A stretch of 64,000 nucleotides of DNA from Paenibacillus sp. USDA918EY (GTDB taxonomy: Bacteria; Bacillota; Bacilli; Paenibacillales; Paenibacillaceae). Below, piece by piece: positions 1 through 8,114 of this stretch (positions are counted from its first letter, which is position 1; every line of letters starts with the position of its first letter). Below the pieces are notes generated by a model. It ran no database searches and was not told the DNA's origin. It saw nothing but the letters and a program-made list of their open reading frames with translations. The stretch is taken from contig NZ_WTWY01000022.1 of NCBI RefSeq assembly GCF_009870825.1, forward strand, positions 1-64,000, written 5' to 3'. A program made the translations under genes and the position numbers.

Positions 1-53
1 TTTTCAAAGATCAAACACTTCGTTTTCGTCGCCGCCGTTATGTTCAGCAGCAA
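1..53 (-). other. 5' leader of an rRNA operon (16S gene lies off the left edge)
   Basis: Read on the minus strand this stretch starts just after a strong promoter and ends in TTTGATCTTTGAAAA, which resembles the conserved leader found directly before 16S rRNA genes in Paenibacillus and Bacillus (from memory). No 16S sequence is inside the window. The identification rests on this leader motif plus the tandem promoters upstream. Confidence 0.6.
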
Positions 54-60
54 CTCTTAT

Positions 61-89
61 ATAATATCACGTTCTATCGAACATTGCAA
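61..89 (-). promoter_or_regulatory. Probable rrn P2 promoter
   Basis: Minus strand: -35 TTGCAA (84-89), 17-nt spacer, -10 TATTAT (61-66). A very A-rich stretch lies directly upstream (90-120) and would act as an UP element. It drives transcription off the left edge, into the putative rRNA leader. Confidence 0.7.
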
Positions 90-154
90 GAACTTTTTTT
101 TAAGTTCTTTTTTGATTTCTTGTTCCAACCTTCGTTTCCGTCGGCCGGATTTAT

Positions 155-183
155 AATTTACCATGATTAGCAGTTTGCTGCAA
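155..183 (-). promoter_or_regulatory. Possible rrn P1 promoter
   Basis: Minus strand: -35 TTGCAG (178-183), 17-nt spacer, -10 TAAATT (155-160). It lies about 90 bp upstream of P2, the usual spacing of tandem rrn promoters. The -10 is only 4/6. Nothing else is evident in 184-317. Confidence 0.4.
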
Positions 184-317
184 GCGACAAAATTTTACAA
201 TCGCAAACCGGTTTATTTGCTTCTTCCTTTTAATTAATGAAAGAAGTCTGCCCAAGCAATTCATTCGCTCAGACAGACTCCCGGCCTGCAGTCCAAAGTG
301 ATCTTATTTTCGTTCTA

Positions 318-959
318 TTATATATGCTCCGCCACAACCGTAAAACGTTCATTGATATGTTTCGGATTTTCGAGTTCGTCGAGTACGGCGATGGCATAAT
401 CCGCGTAACTGACGTAGCTTTCGCCTTTGGAGTTTACAAGCAGATGGTCTTTGCCTGTTTTATAAGCTCCCGTTCTTTTTCCCTCCGGATCAAAAAACGC
501 CGACGGACTGAGGAACGTCCACGTGATCCCTTCCGCCTGCTGCAGATCCTCCAGGTTTTTGCCCTGATTGGATGCTGTCGGGTAATAGATGCTCGGGAAG
601 TCCGGCGTATCCATTACTCTTACTGTTTTAGCTTCGTCCGCAAACAAGCTGCCGGCTCCGCCGACGACAAACAGCTTGGTGCTCGGAGCTCCTTTTAATG
701 CATGAATGAGTACTTTTCCCGCTTCCACGTGAAGATGCTCGCTTCCCGGAGGCGCCGAGAATGCGTTCACGACGACGTCGAATGGCTGCAGATCCGCAGC
801 CGTCAAATCAAACAAATCCTTCTCGATGACCGCAAGTTGGCCGCCTTGCCATTTGGATGCGTTCCTTACGATGGCCGTCACCTCATGTCCGCGTTGGAGC
901 GCCTCTTGAACGATCAGGCTTCCCGCTTTTCCGGTGGCGCCAATGACTGCGATTTTCAT
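318..959 (-). CDS. NAD(P)H-binding oxidoreductase, YwnB-like
   Basis: A 213-residue atypical SDR/NmrA-like protein. The N-terminus MKIAVIGATGKAG carries the GxxGxxG dinucleotide-binding loop right after the start, and the rest fits a single Rossmann domain (NAFSAPPG after strand 4, GGAGSLF after strand 5). The start at 959 is chosen because GGGGGAGG lies 10 nt upstream and the Rossmann fold begins there; an upstream in-frame start at 1004 has no ribosome site. The gene is divergent from an Rrf2 regulator, as ywnB is next to ywnA in Bacillus subtilis. Its promoter (1020-1048) is covered by a double inverted repeat, so repression by the neighbour is likely. The substrate is unknown. Confidence 0.88.
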   Translation of the reverse strand: MKIAVIGATGKAGSLIVQEALQRGHEVTAIVRNASKWQGGQLAVIEKDLFDLTAADLQPFDVVVNAFSAPPGSEHLHVEAGKVLIHALKGAPSTKLFVVGGAGSLFADEAKTVRVMDTPDFPSIYYPTASNQGKNLEDLQQAEGITWTFLSPSAFFDPEGKRTGAYKTGKDHLLVNSKGESYVSYADYAIAVLDELENPKHINERFTVVAEHI

Positions 960-993
960 AACATGTTTTCCTCCCCCGTATGTTAAAACAACC

Positions 994-1031
994 TGTAATA
1001 TCATTGATTACATGTAACCATAATAGTTACA
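994..1031. promoter_or_regulatory. Double operator for the YwnA-like Rrf2 regulator
   Basis: Two 19-bp inverted repeats abut exactly: TGTAAT-N7-ATTACA (994-1012) and TGTAAC-N7-GTTACA (1013-1031). Both are perfect dyads with the same 7-nt spacing. Together they cover the -10 and the initial transcribed region of the leftward promoter, which is a repressor geometry. Assigning them to the adjacent Rrf2 protein is inference. Confidence 0.65.
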
Positions 1032-1048
1032 GATGAACGTTTTGTCAA
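1020..1048 (-). promoter_or_regulatory. Sigma-A promoter of the YwnB-like gene
   Basis: Minus strand: consensus -35 TTGACA (1043-1048), exactly 17 nt, then -10 TATTAT (1020-1025). The -10 lies inside the spacer of the second inverted repeat of the operator at 994-1031. Confidence 0.75.
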
Positions 1049-1086
1049 CCGTCTTTCCAAATGCATGTTTGTATGCGCCGCATTAC

Positions 1087-1115
1087 TTGTATGGATAGTA
1101 TGGTCATGATATAAA
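1087..1115 (+). promoter_or_regulatory. Probable promoter of the Rrf2 gene
   Basis: -35 TTGTAT (1087-1092), 17-nt spacer, -10 TATAAA (1110-1115), about 38 bp before the start codon. Confidence 0.5.
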
Positions 1116-1152
1116 AGATTATATTCGTAAAGGAAGAAAGAAGGGGTCGAAG

Positions 1153-1590
1153 ATGTCCATCAGCAGCAGATTTTCCGTCGCGATACACATTTTGTGCTTG
1201 CTGGCCATCAGCAAAGACAGGAGTGAAAGCACTTCGGAGTATATTGCCGGCAGCGTCAATACGAATCCCGTCGTGATCCGCAAAGTCATGGGCATGCTGA
1301 AAACAGCGGGGCTGGTTCATGTGCGCGCAGGCGTGCCCGGGGCTGAACTTGCCAAAGAATTGTCCGGCATTACGCTTTTGGACGTATACAAGGCGGTGAA
1401 CGTCGTGGCCGAAAACGATTTATTCAGTTCCCATGAACATCCCAACCCGGAATGTATCGTCGGGCGGAACATCCAGCAGTCGCTGACCAAGCAATTTTCC
1501 GCAGCCCAAAAAGCAATGGAACATTCCTTGGAGCTCGTTACCCTTGCCGACGTGGTTGAAGATATTTTGAAATCCGAAAACGTGAAATAA
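1153..1590 (+). CDS. Rrf2-family transcriptional regulator, YwnA-like
   Basis: 145 residues, usual length for the family. An N-terminal winged helix (SSRFSVAIHILCLLA, then NPVVIRKVMGMLKTAGLV as recognition helix and RAGVPGAEL as wing) closely resembles Bacillus YwnA from memory. The cluster of three cysteines that binds an Fe-S centre in IscR/NsrR is absent (only C14 and one Cys in NPECIVG), so an Fe-S cofactor is unlikely. AAGGGG precedes the ATG. It most likely represses the divergent oxidoreductase through the double operator at 994-1031. The signal is unknown. Confidence 0.88.
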   Translation: MSISSRFSVAIHILCLLAISKDRSESTSEYIAGSVNTNPVVIRKVMGMLKTAGLVHVRAGVPGAELAKELSGITLLDVYKAVNVVAENDLFSSHEHPNPECIVGRNIQQSLTKQFSAAQKAMEHSLELVTLADVVEDILKSENVK

Positions 1591-1626
1591 ATAAGAACGG
1601 TAAGAAAACTAAGAAACGACGAAACG

Positions 1627-1669
1627 AAAAACGAGGCCGATCCCCTTGCACGGAGGTTCGCCTCGTTTT
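1627..1669. terminator. Bidirectional terminator
   Basis: AACGAGGC and GCCTCGTT arms flank a 22-nt loop, with A-rich sequence on the left and T-rich on the right. It lies between the convergent Rrf2 gene and the repeat-protein gene and serves both. Confidence 0.7.
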
Positions 1670-1694
1670 CCGTTTCATTATTTATAAGATAACT

Positions 1695-2618
1695 TCATTG
1701 TTGGGCAGGTTTTTTCAGCAGCGGCTCCCAGCTGAGTCCTTCCCCGCAAATTTGAATGCGCAGGTCCGAAATCTTTTTCAGCGCTTCCTCCCGCCGCTGT
1801 TCCAGCGCGTCGACGGATTTGGCATGCAGCAGATCCAGCTCTTGCCGCGTAACCTCCGCCCTGTTCGCAATATCCTGCTTGCTTTTCGTGATGATGGCGT
1901 TCAATCTTTCCGTTTGCTGCTTATAGATTTTCGCGTATTCCTGCTGTGCTTTCGTTTTGCTGATTTTCCCGTAGTAGTATTGATAGATGGGACTGCCATA
2001 ATAGCTTTTGCTTGAAGCGTGCTTCAATCTTTGCATCGGACTGTCATAGTAGTTTTCATTGACCGCTTTGCTGTATTTGAACGCGGCGCTGTCCAAATAG
2101 TTTGGATTGATCGCCTTGCTGTATCTCCACGTTTTGCTGTCAATGAAATTTTCGTTCAGCGCCGTACTATAGACCCACATGGTGCTTTCCCGGTAGTCGC
2201 GGTTGGCGGCCGTGGCGTAAAGGTTCATCGGGCTGCCCCGGAAGTGCTGGTTAATGTATTTATCATAGGTTCTTAGGGCATTGGCTTTATCCCGGTCATC
2301 CCCGTATTTTTCCTTCAATTGGTTATAATCCGTTTCCAGCGTTTCGTCCCACTGTTTCAAATCCGACAACACCTTGCTTTCGAGCTCGGTCATGGTTGCC
2401 GTGTATCGGGTCAAATACTGGTTATAGCTGGTCTCGATTTGCTGCTGATAATTTTTGTAGGAGGTGGTCATTTTCTGGTTGTAGGCGGTGTAGTCGGCTT
2501 GCACCTGATTGATCCATTTGGAATCGGCCGCGCTGGCTGAACCTGCCGGGAAAACCATGACTAAGGCAACCGCCAGGCTTAATACCGTCAACAGGGGTTT
2601 GAAGACGGCTCGTTTCAT
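1695..2618 (-). CDS. Secreted protein with six tandem 16-residue repeats
   Basis: No family recognised. About 307 residues. A signal peptide (positive start, hydrophobic segment, cleavage near SASA-AD) is followed by a charged, helical, probably coiled-coil region of about 95 residues. Then come six 16-residue repeats of the pattern [G/D]SPxxxYSxAxNxNY, rich in Tyr and Asn, and a second coiled-coil-like C-terminal stretch. No transmembrane anchor, LPxTG or catalytic motif is seen. Two ATGs are possible; 2618 is preferred because AGGTGAG lies 6 nt before it, whereas it touches the ATG at 2624. The gene stands alone with its own terminator. A surface-spacer or envelope role is a guess. Confidence 0.75.
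   Translation of the reverse strand: MKRAVFKPLLTVLSLAVALVMVFPAGSASAADSKWINQVQADYTAYNQKMTTSYKNYQQQIETSYNQYLTRYTATMTELESKVLSDLKQWDETLETDYNQLKEKYGDDRDKANALRTYDKYINQHFRGSPMNLYATAANRDYRESTMWVYSTALNENFIDSKTWRYSKAINPNYLDSAAFKYSKAVNENYYDSPMQRLKHASSKSYYGSPIYQYYYGKISKTKAQQEYAKIYKQQTERLNAIITKSKQDIANRAEVTRQELDLLHAKSVDALEQRREEALKKISDLRIQICGEGLSWEPLLKKPAQQ
1950..2237 (-). repeat. Six in-frame 48-bp repeats (16 residues each)
   Basis: Residues 130-225 counted from the ATG at 2624. Units begin GSPMNLY, ESTMWVY, DSKTWRY, DSAAFKY, DSPMQRL and GSPIYQY. Each is exactly 16 residues and ends in an aromatic or aliphatic residue; the fourth unit is the closest to a consensus. Confidence 0.8.
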
Positions 2619-2776
2619 TCGCATCTCACCTTTCGTTTGTTTTAGGGGCCGAAGCCATCCATATCTTACCCAATGAAGGGATGCCTTCCAATACGCAAAT
2701 AATAAAACCTTACTTTAGAACCATGAAATCGATGCTTTGGTAAGCAAAGCCGGCTTCGCATTAGAGCAATCCGCCA

Positions 2777-3604
2777 TCAACGAATGCAGGCGCGGTAGGC
2801 CGAAGGCGACAATCCCGTGTACCCTTTGAACTGCCGCGAAAAATAGGCCAGCTGCATGCCGATCTGGTCGGCGATATCCGAAACGGCGGTGTCGGTGTAA
2901 GTCAGCAGCCGTTTGGCTTCCTCCATCCGTTTGCGCTGCACGTAATGCATCGGCGTGACTCCCATGATCTTTCTAAAATAGGGAATAAAATAATTCGGAT
3001 GCAGGTGCACGATCTCCGCCAGCTGCTCGATTTCCATCGGTTCATGCAAATGCGTTTGGATATAGGTTAATACGTTTCCGAGCTTGCTCCGTTCCGCCTG
3101 CTGCATAAAATCTTTCCAAAAATCCGTATAACCCCCGTCCTCCAGGCAGCATGCCAGCATCGTCAAAAGGCAGGCCTGGGCCCGAAGCACCGAAAAAGGC
3201 CCTCCCCGGTGAAACAAATCCACCAGCTCCGTGAAGGTCGACTCGATAAACCCCGGGTCCCGGGCATCGCATATGTACAGTTTTCCGTCGGCCGGGAACA
3301 AAGGCCACTCCCCCACCTGAGCGTCAAAATGGCAAAAATAACGCGAATACGGATCTTCCTGATCGGTTAATGCCATCTGGTTTGTGCCTGCCGGCATAAT
3401 CATCATCTGATTGGGTTTTGGTTCGTATTTGACCCCGTTCAGGGTAACCGAACCGCGGCCTTCCGCAATAAAATACAACCGGTGAAAGGACGGGGCGATT
3501 TCCGTCCGGTTCCAGCCGGGAAAACCTTTTCGATATTGGGCGTAGCTGATGTTTAACGTCAGTCCTTCCGGCATCTTGCCGGCCATGTCCAGCGCCAGTT
3601 CCAC
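2777..3604 (-). CDS. AraC-family transcriptional regulator
   Basis: 275 residues. An N-terminal cupin-like sensor domain (TLNISYAQYRKGFPGW, RLYFIAEGRGSVTLNG, PNQMMIMPAG) is followed by a linker and a C-terminal double helix-turn-helix (IEQLAEIVHLHPNYFIPYFRK and VSDIADQIGMQLAYFSRQFK, ending GLSPSAYR). The GTG at 3604 is chosen because GGGGGAGGG lies 4 nt upstream; the longer in-frame ATG at 3703 lacks a ribosome site. It is divergent from the dehydrogenase operon and probably activates it in response to a sugar or sugar acid. Confidence 0.85.
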   Translation of the reverse strand: MELALDMAGKMPEGLTLNISYAQYRKGFPGWNRTEIAPSFHRLYFIAEGRGSVTLNGVKYEPKPNQMMIMPAGTNQMALTDQEDPYSRYFCHFDAQVGEWPLFPADGKLYICDARDPGFIESTFTELVDLFHRGGPFSVLRAQACLLTMLACCLEDGGYTDFWKDFMQQAERSKLGNVLTYIQTHLHEPMEIEQLAEIVHLHPNYFIPYFRKIMGVTPMHYVQRKRMEEAKRLLTYTDTAVSDIADQIGMQLAYFSRQFKGYTGLSPSAYRACIR

Positions 3605-3653
3605 GAGACCCTCCCCCTTTTCGTCCCCCTTATTGTACCATCGGCGATTTATC

Positions 3654-3688
3654 CAAAACACCTTAATTTTGTGCAAAACACTCTTAAT
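3654..3688. promoter_or_regulatory. Candidate AraC-regulator binding site (direct repeat)
   Basis: Two direct copies of CAAAACAC(x)CTTAAT start at 3654 and 3674, 20 bp apart (two helical turns), in the divergent intergenic region. This tandem half-site layout is typical for AraC-type activators. No convincing -35/-10 for the rightward operon was found, as expected for an activator-dependent promoter. Confidence 0.5.
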
Positions 3689-3761
3689 CCAAGTTATTCT
3701 CATCTCTTTCGATTCGGGCTAAGCTTAGGGGGAATAGCAAGAGAAAGGGTGAAATTCCGGC

Positions 3762-4925
3762 ATGGAAAAGGTTCGCTATGGCATTATCGGAATTGGAAAT
3801 ATGGGCGTCTCTCACGCTCACAACCTGTGCGGGGAAATCCGGGGGGCCGAGCTGACAGCCGTCTGCGACACGAACCCCGAAAGACTGGAATGGGCGAAGC
3901 AGCATCTCCCGGAATCGGTGCAGCTGTTTGACGAACCCGAGGCGTTCTGGGCGTCCAAGGCGATGGATGCCGTGCTGATTGCGGTGCCGCATTACGATCA
4001 TCCGGGGATGGCCGTCAAAGCCTTTGAAAACGGTTACCATGTGCTGGTGGAAAAACCCGCCGGCGTGTATACCAAAGCGGTAAGGGAAATGAATGAAGCG
4101 GCGGCGAAAAGCGGCAAGCAATTCGGCATCATGTACAACCAGCGCACGAATCCGCTGTACATCAAGCTTCGCGACCTGATCCAATCCGGCGAGCTCGGCG
4201 AGGTTCGCAGAACGAACTGGATCATCACGAACTGGTACCGCTCGCAAAGCTACTACGATTCGGGCGGCTGGCGCGCCACTTGGGCCGGCGAAGGCGGCGG
4301 CGTGCTGCTGAACCAGGATCCCCACCAGCTGGACCTGTGGCAGTGGACGACCGGCATGATGCCGAAACGCGTCCGGGCATTTTGCCATTTCGGCAAATAC
4401 CGGAACATCGAAGTCGAAGACGACGTGACCGCTTACGTCGAATATGAAAACGGAGCCACGGGCGTGTTCGTGACGACCGTCGGGGAAAGCCCCGGCACGA
4501 ACCGTTTCGAAATTACCGGAGACAACGGCAAAATCGTCATCGAAAACGATAAATTGACCTTCTGGCGTCTCCGCGTTCCCGAACCTCAGTTCAACCGCGA
4601 ATACAAAGGAGGATTCGGGCAGCCGGAGTGCTGGGTGTGCGACATTCCGGTGGCGGGCGGCGGCGGGCCGCAGCATAAAGGCATTTTGCAAAATTTCACG
4701 AACGCGCTCCTGCACGGCGAAAAGCTGCTTGCGCCAGGCGAAGAAGGCATTCTCGGCCTGACCATCTCGAACGCGATGCATTTGTCCGCCTGGACCGACG
4801 ATTGGGTCGATCTGCCGCTCGACGAGGATCTTTTTTACGAAAAGCTTCAGGAAAAAATAGCACACTCCACGTTCCGCAAAGATCCTGCCGCAGCCGCTGT
4901 CCTGGACGTAAAAGGAACGCATTAA
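3762..4925 (+). CDS. Gfo/Idh/MocA family dehydrogenase (1 of 3)
   Basis: 387 residues; NAD(P)-dependent oxidation of a sugar, inositol or sugar-derived polyol is the family reaction. A Rossmann domain opens with GIIGIGNMG (residues 7-15), the conserved EKP is at 97-99, and the catalytic block GGGVLLNQDPHQLDL is near 178-192. The C-terminal domain fits GFO_IDH_MocA_C. First gene of a four-gene operon (spacings 26, 4 and about 42 bp). The start is set by AAAGGG 9 nt upstream. Confidence 0.9.
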   Translation: MEKVRYGIIGIGNMGVSHAHNLCGEIRGAELTAVCDTNPERLEWAKQHLPESVQLFDEPEAFWASKAMDAVLIAVPHYDHPGMAVKAFENGYHVLVEKPAGVYTKAVREMNEAAAKSGKQFGIMYNQRTNPLYIKLRDLIQSGELGEVRRTNWIITNWYRSQSYYDSGGWRATWAGEGGGVLLNQDPHQLDLWQWTTGMMPKRVRAFCHFGKYRNIEVEDDVTAYVEYENGATGVFVTTVGESPGTNRFEITGDNGKIVIENDKLTFWRLRVPEPQFNREYKGGFGQPECWVCDIPVAGGGGPQHKGILQNFTNALLHGEKLLAPGEEGILGLTISNAMHLSAWTDDWVDLPLDEDLFYEKLQEKIAHSTFRKDPAAAAVLDVKGTH

Positions 4926-4951
4926 TCCCTTAACGAGGAGGCATAAACCAA

Positions 4952-5800
4952 ATGAAACTTTCCGTATTTACCGTAGCGACCCCGGACCTGACCCCCGAAG
5001 AACTGGTTCAAGCCGCCAAAGAAGCCGGGCTTCACGGCGTCGAATGGCGGTTCAAGGAAGTGCCGGAGGCCGTAGCGGGAGAGCAGCCTTCCTTCTGGGG
5101 AAACAACCTGTGCTCCATCGATCCCTCCCTTCCGGAGCCGGAGATGCTTAAATTCAAACAAGCTACGGAGGATCAAGGACTCGAAGTCGTGAGCGTGACC
5201 CCTTACTTAAACGAAATGAAGCTCGACGAAACGGAGCATGCCTTCCATGCGGCCCGCCTGCTAGGAGCAAGCATGATCCGGATCGGCGTGGCCCCTTACA
5301 ATAAAACGTTATCCTATCCGGATTTGTACGACAAAACGGTGAACTATTTGAAGGAAGCCGAACGGCTTGCGAAGCAATACGGCGTCAAAGGCGTCGTCGA
5401 AACGCATCACGGGACGATCGCGCCAAGCGCGGGACTCGCCCACCGTCTCGTAAGCCACTGCGACCCGGATCATATCGGCGTGCTGCTCGATCCGGGCAAC
5501 ATGGTACACGAAGGTTTCGAGCATTACCGCATGGGCATGCAGCTGCTTGGCCCATATTTGGCGCATGTCCATATAAAAAACGCGCGTTTCGTGCAGGAAG
5601 GCAGCCGCGAGGACGGCACCGCCAAATGGCGGTCGGAATGGGCTCCGCTGCGGGAAGGCGTCATCGATTTTGCCTCGTTCGTCGAGGACTTGAAAAGCGT
5701 AGGGTACGACGGGTACCTCGGCATCGAGGACTTCAGCGCCCAATATGACTCCCGCGAGCTGCTGAAGCAGTTCGGCCAATTTATGCGCGAAAGGATGTAA
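4952..5800 (+). CDS. Sugar phosphate isomerase/epimerase, TIM barrel
   Basis: 282 residues of the xylose isomerase-like/AP endonuclease-2 superfamily (IolE/IolH-like). Metal-site features in order: VETHHG near 150, LLDPGNMVHEG near 180, HVHIKNAR near 208, and the final GIEDFSA. Residues around E151, D182, H208 and E266 would bind the divalent metal. GAGGAG sits before the ATG. Its position among three dehydrogenases suggests it acts on a keto or inosose-type intermediate they make; the substrate is not determined. Confidence 0.88.
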   Translation: MKLSVFTVATPDLTPEELVQAAKEAGLHGVEWRFKEVPEAVAGEQPSFWGNNLCSIDPSLPEPEMLKFKQATEDQGLEVVSVTPYLNEMKLDETEHAFHAARLLGASMIRIGVAPYNKTLSYPDLYDKTVNYLKEAERLAKQYGVKGVVETHHGTIAPSAGLAHRLVSHCDPDHIGVLLDPGNMVHEGFEHYRMGMQLLGPYLAHVHIKNARFVQEGSREDGTAKWRSEWAPLREGVIDFASFVEDLKSVGYDGYLGIEDFSAQYDSRELLKQFGQFMRERM

Positions 5801-5804
5801 ACGG

Positions 5805-6884
5805 ATGACAGCTTCAAAACAGGACGGAATGAATTACGCCCCGCAGGGCAAGCCGAACCATGTCGTGAAGCCCGGCGAATTCGTGTTCGCGGCCGCCGCG
5901 CTCGATCACGGGCATATCCACGGCATGAGCAAAGGGCTGGTCGAAGCCGGGGCAACTTTGAAATGGGTGTACGACCGCGATCATGCCAAAGCCGAGAGCT
6001 TTGCTTCCAAGTTTCCGGGAGCAAAAGCAGCGGACAGTCTGGAGCAGGTGCTCGAAGATCCGGAAGTGCGCCTCGTTGCGGCCGCCGCTATCCCTTCCGA
6101 ACGCTGCGCGCTGGGACTCCAGGTCATGGATGCGGGCAAGGATTACTTTACCGACAAAACGCCGTTTACGTCATTGGAGCAGCTTGAAGCGGCACGGGCG
6201 AAGGTCCGGGTAACCGGCAAAAAATATATGGTGTATTACAGCGAGCGGCTTCACGTCGAGTCCGCCGTGTACGCGGGGCAGCTGATCCGTGAAGGCGCCA
6301 TCGGCCGCGTGCTGCAGGTTACCGGGTTCGGCCCGCATCGATTAAGCGCGTCCTCGCGCCCGGAATGGTTTTTCCAAAAGGAAAAATACGGCGGCATTGT
6401 ATGCGACATCGGCAGCCATCAAATCGAACAGTTCCTCTACTATTCCGGCTGCAAAGACGCAAAGGTGCTGCACAGCAAAATCGCCAATTACAACCACCCG
6501 GAATATCCGGAGCTTGAAGATTACGGCGACGCGACGCTGGTAGGCGACAACGGAGCCACCCAATATTTCCGGGTCGACTGGTTTACGCCGGACGGGCTCG
6601 GAACATGGGGCGACGGCAGGACGTTTATCCTCGGCACCGACGGGTACATCGAGCTGCGCAAATATATCGACATCGCCAGGGATTCGGCCGGAGACCACGT
6701 CTACTTGGTGAACAAAGACGGGGAGCGCAGATTCGACGTGAACGGGCAGGTCGGGTATCCGTTTTTCGGGGAACTGATCCTCGACTGCTTGAACCGGACC
6801 GAACATGCGATGACGCAGGAGCATGCCTTCAAGGCGGCGGAATTATGCTTGAAGGCGCAGGAAATGGCCGTCCGCGTTTCATAA
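5805..6884 (+). CDS. Gfo/Idh/MocA family dehydrogenase (2 of 3), divergent
   Basis: 359 residues, starting 4 nt after the isomerase stop. The fold is recognisable but key motifs are altered: the first strand reads FVFAAAALDHGHIHGM instead of the usual GxGxxG, and the EKP triad is DKTP (Lys kept). The catalytic block reads GGIVCDIGSHQIEQF, with the His retained. This suggests changed cofactor use or a special substrate. Same operon as its two relatives. Confidence 0.87.
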   Translation: MTASKQDGMNYAPQGKPNHVVKPGEFVFAAAALDHGHIHGMSKGLVEAGATLKWVYDRDHAKAESFASKFPGAKAADSLEQVLEDPEVRLVAAAAIPSERCALGLQVMDAGKDYFTDKTPFTSLEQLEAARAKVRVTGKKYMVYYSERLHVESAVYAGQLIREGAIGRVLQVTGFGPHRLSASSRPEWFFQKEKYGGIVCDIGSHQIEQFLYYSGCKDAKVLHSKIANYNHPEYPELEDYGDATLVGDNGATQYFRVDWFTPDGLGTWGDGRTFILGTDGYIELRKYIDIARDSAGDHVYLVNKDGERRFDVNGQVGYPFFGELILDCLNRTEHAMTQEHAFKAAELCLKAQEMAVRVS

Positions 6885-6926
6885 CGTATGGCCATGCCAA
6901 ATTTTACGGACAGGACGGGAATCGTC

Positions 6927-7967
6927 ATGCAAAAGTTAGGAGCAGCGATTATCGGCTGCGGAGCCATCTATCCCCTTCATGCCGGCTCGATTGAGGAACT
7001 GGAGGACGCTGAGCTGCGGATGGCGATCGATACGGATCCGGAGAAAGCGCAAGCCGCGGCAAGCCGTTACGGATGCGAAGCCGCCGCGGATTACAAGGTG
7101 CTGCTTGAACGGGAAGACATTCAAATCGTGCATCTGTGCACCCCCCATTACCTCCATGCCGAAATGGCCATTGGGCTGCTTGCCGCCGGCAAGCATGTCC
7201 TGACGGAAAAACCGATCGCGGAAAACGCCGCGGCGGCGAGAGCGATGACCGAAGCGGCGAAAAAAAGCCGGAGCCAGCTCGGCGTTACGTTCCAAAACCG
7301 CTACAATGACGCTTCGCGGATCATTCATGAATATATCGCATCCGGCGAACTGGGCAAGTTGGTTTGCATGAAGGGCATCGTTACTTGGAACCGCGGCCGC
7401 GCCTACTATGAAAGCGGTGCGTGGCGGGGCAAATGGGCTACCGAAGGCGGCGGCGTCCTGATTAACCAAGCCATCCACACCTTGGATTTGCTGCAATGGT
7501 TCGGCGGCGAAATTTCTTCCGTGAAAGGAAGCGTAACCTCCGATACGCTGGAGGACGCCATCGAGGTGGAGGATACGGCACATGCCTGCATCGATTTCGC
7601 AAACGGCGCCAGGGCGTTGTTTTACGGGACAAACGGATACGGCACCGATTCCCCCGTGGAGCTGGAGATCGTATTCGAGCATGGCGTGTTAACGCAGCGG
7701 CGGGATTCGCTGTACCTATGGAAAGACGGAAATGAAACGCGCCTGAGCGAGCCGCCCCATTCCAATTTTGGGGGCAAATCCTATTGGGGGCCGAGCCACC
7801 GGAAACTGATCGCCGATTTTTACGCGCATGTCCGGGAGGATCGTCCGTTTTGGATCGACGGCGAGGAAGGCATCAAGGCGCTGCAGCTGATCGAAGCATT
7901 GTACGAGCGAACCCGAAGCGGCCAAGGGCTGCGGTTTCCTCCGTCTAACGCCGTGCTTTCGAAGTAA
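6927..7967 (+). CDS. Gfo/Idh/MocA family dehydrogenase (3 of 3)
   Basis: About 346 residues. GAAIIGCGAIYPLHAG forms the nucleotide loop at the very N-terminus, TEKP follows near residue 85, and GGGVLINQAIHTLDL is the catalytic block. ATG 6927 is preferred because the Rossmann strand begins immediately after it and AGGACGG lies upstream; an in-frame ATG at 6888 would add 13 residues with no ribosome site. Last gene of the operon, followed by a terminator. Confidence 0.88.
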   Translation: MQKLGAAIIGCGAIYPLHAGSIEELEDAELRMAIDTDPEKAQAAASRYGCEAAADYKVLLEREDIQIVHLCTPHYLHAEMAIGLLAAGKHVLTEKPIAENAAAARAMTEAAKKSRSQLGVTFQNRYNDASRIIHEYIASGELGKLVCMKGIVTWNRGRAYYESGAWRGKWATEGGGVLINQAIHTLDLLQWFGGEISSVKGSVTSDTLEDAIEVEDTAHACIDFANGARALFYGTNGYGTDSPVELEIVFEHGVLTQRRDSLYLWKDGNETRLSEPPHSNFGGKSYWGPSHRKLIADFYAHVREDRPFWIDGEEGIKALQLIEALYERTRSGQGLRFPPSNAVLSK

Positions 7968-7993
7968 CAACGGGAAGCTATGAGATGATGTTA

Positions 7994-8061
7994 AAAAAAC
8001 TCCCACACCGATTCTGCCGGTTCGCACTGCGACCCGCAGGTCGTTCGGCGTGGGAGTTTTT
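7994..8061 (+). terminator. Terminator of the dehydrogenase operon
   Basis: AAACTCCCAC-ACCG pairs with CGGC-GTGGGAGTTTTT. The loop contains a second inner stem (CTGC/GCAG), making one long hairpin followed by a T-run. Confidence 0.75.
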
Positions 8062-8114
8062 ATGGCGTGAGATACCAGTTATACCTTCTGTCTTCCGGCA
8101 CCGACAGCCTTCAT

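Noticed and set aside
237-698. Rightward open frame of 153 codons
   Set aside because: It runs antisense to the YwnB-like gene and over its 3' end, has no ribosome site, and its protein has no family features.
3684-4922. Leftward 412-codon open frame
   Set aside because: It is the mirror of the first Gfo/Idh/MocA gene. Strong dehydrogenase motifs on the plus strand show which strand is coding; the long antisense frame is a GC-content effect.
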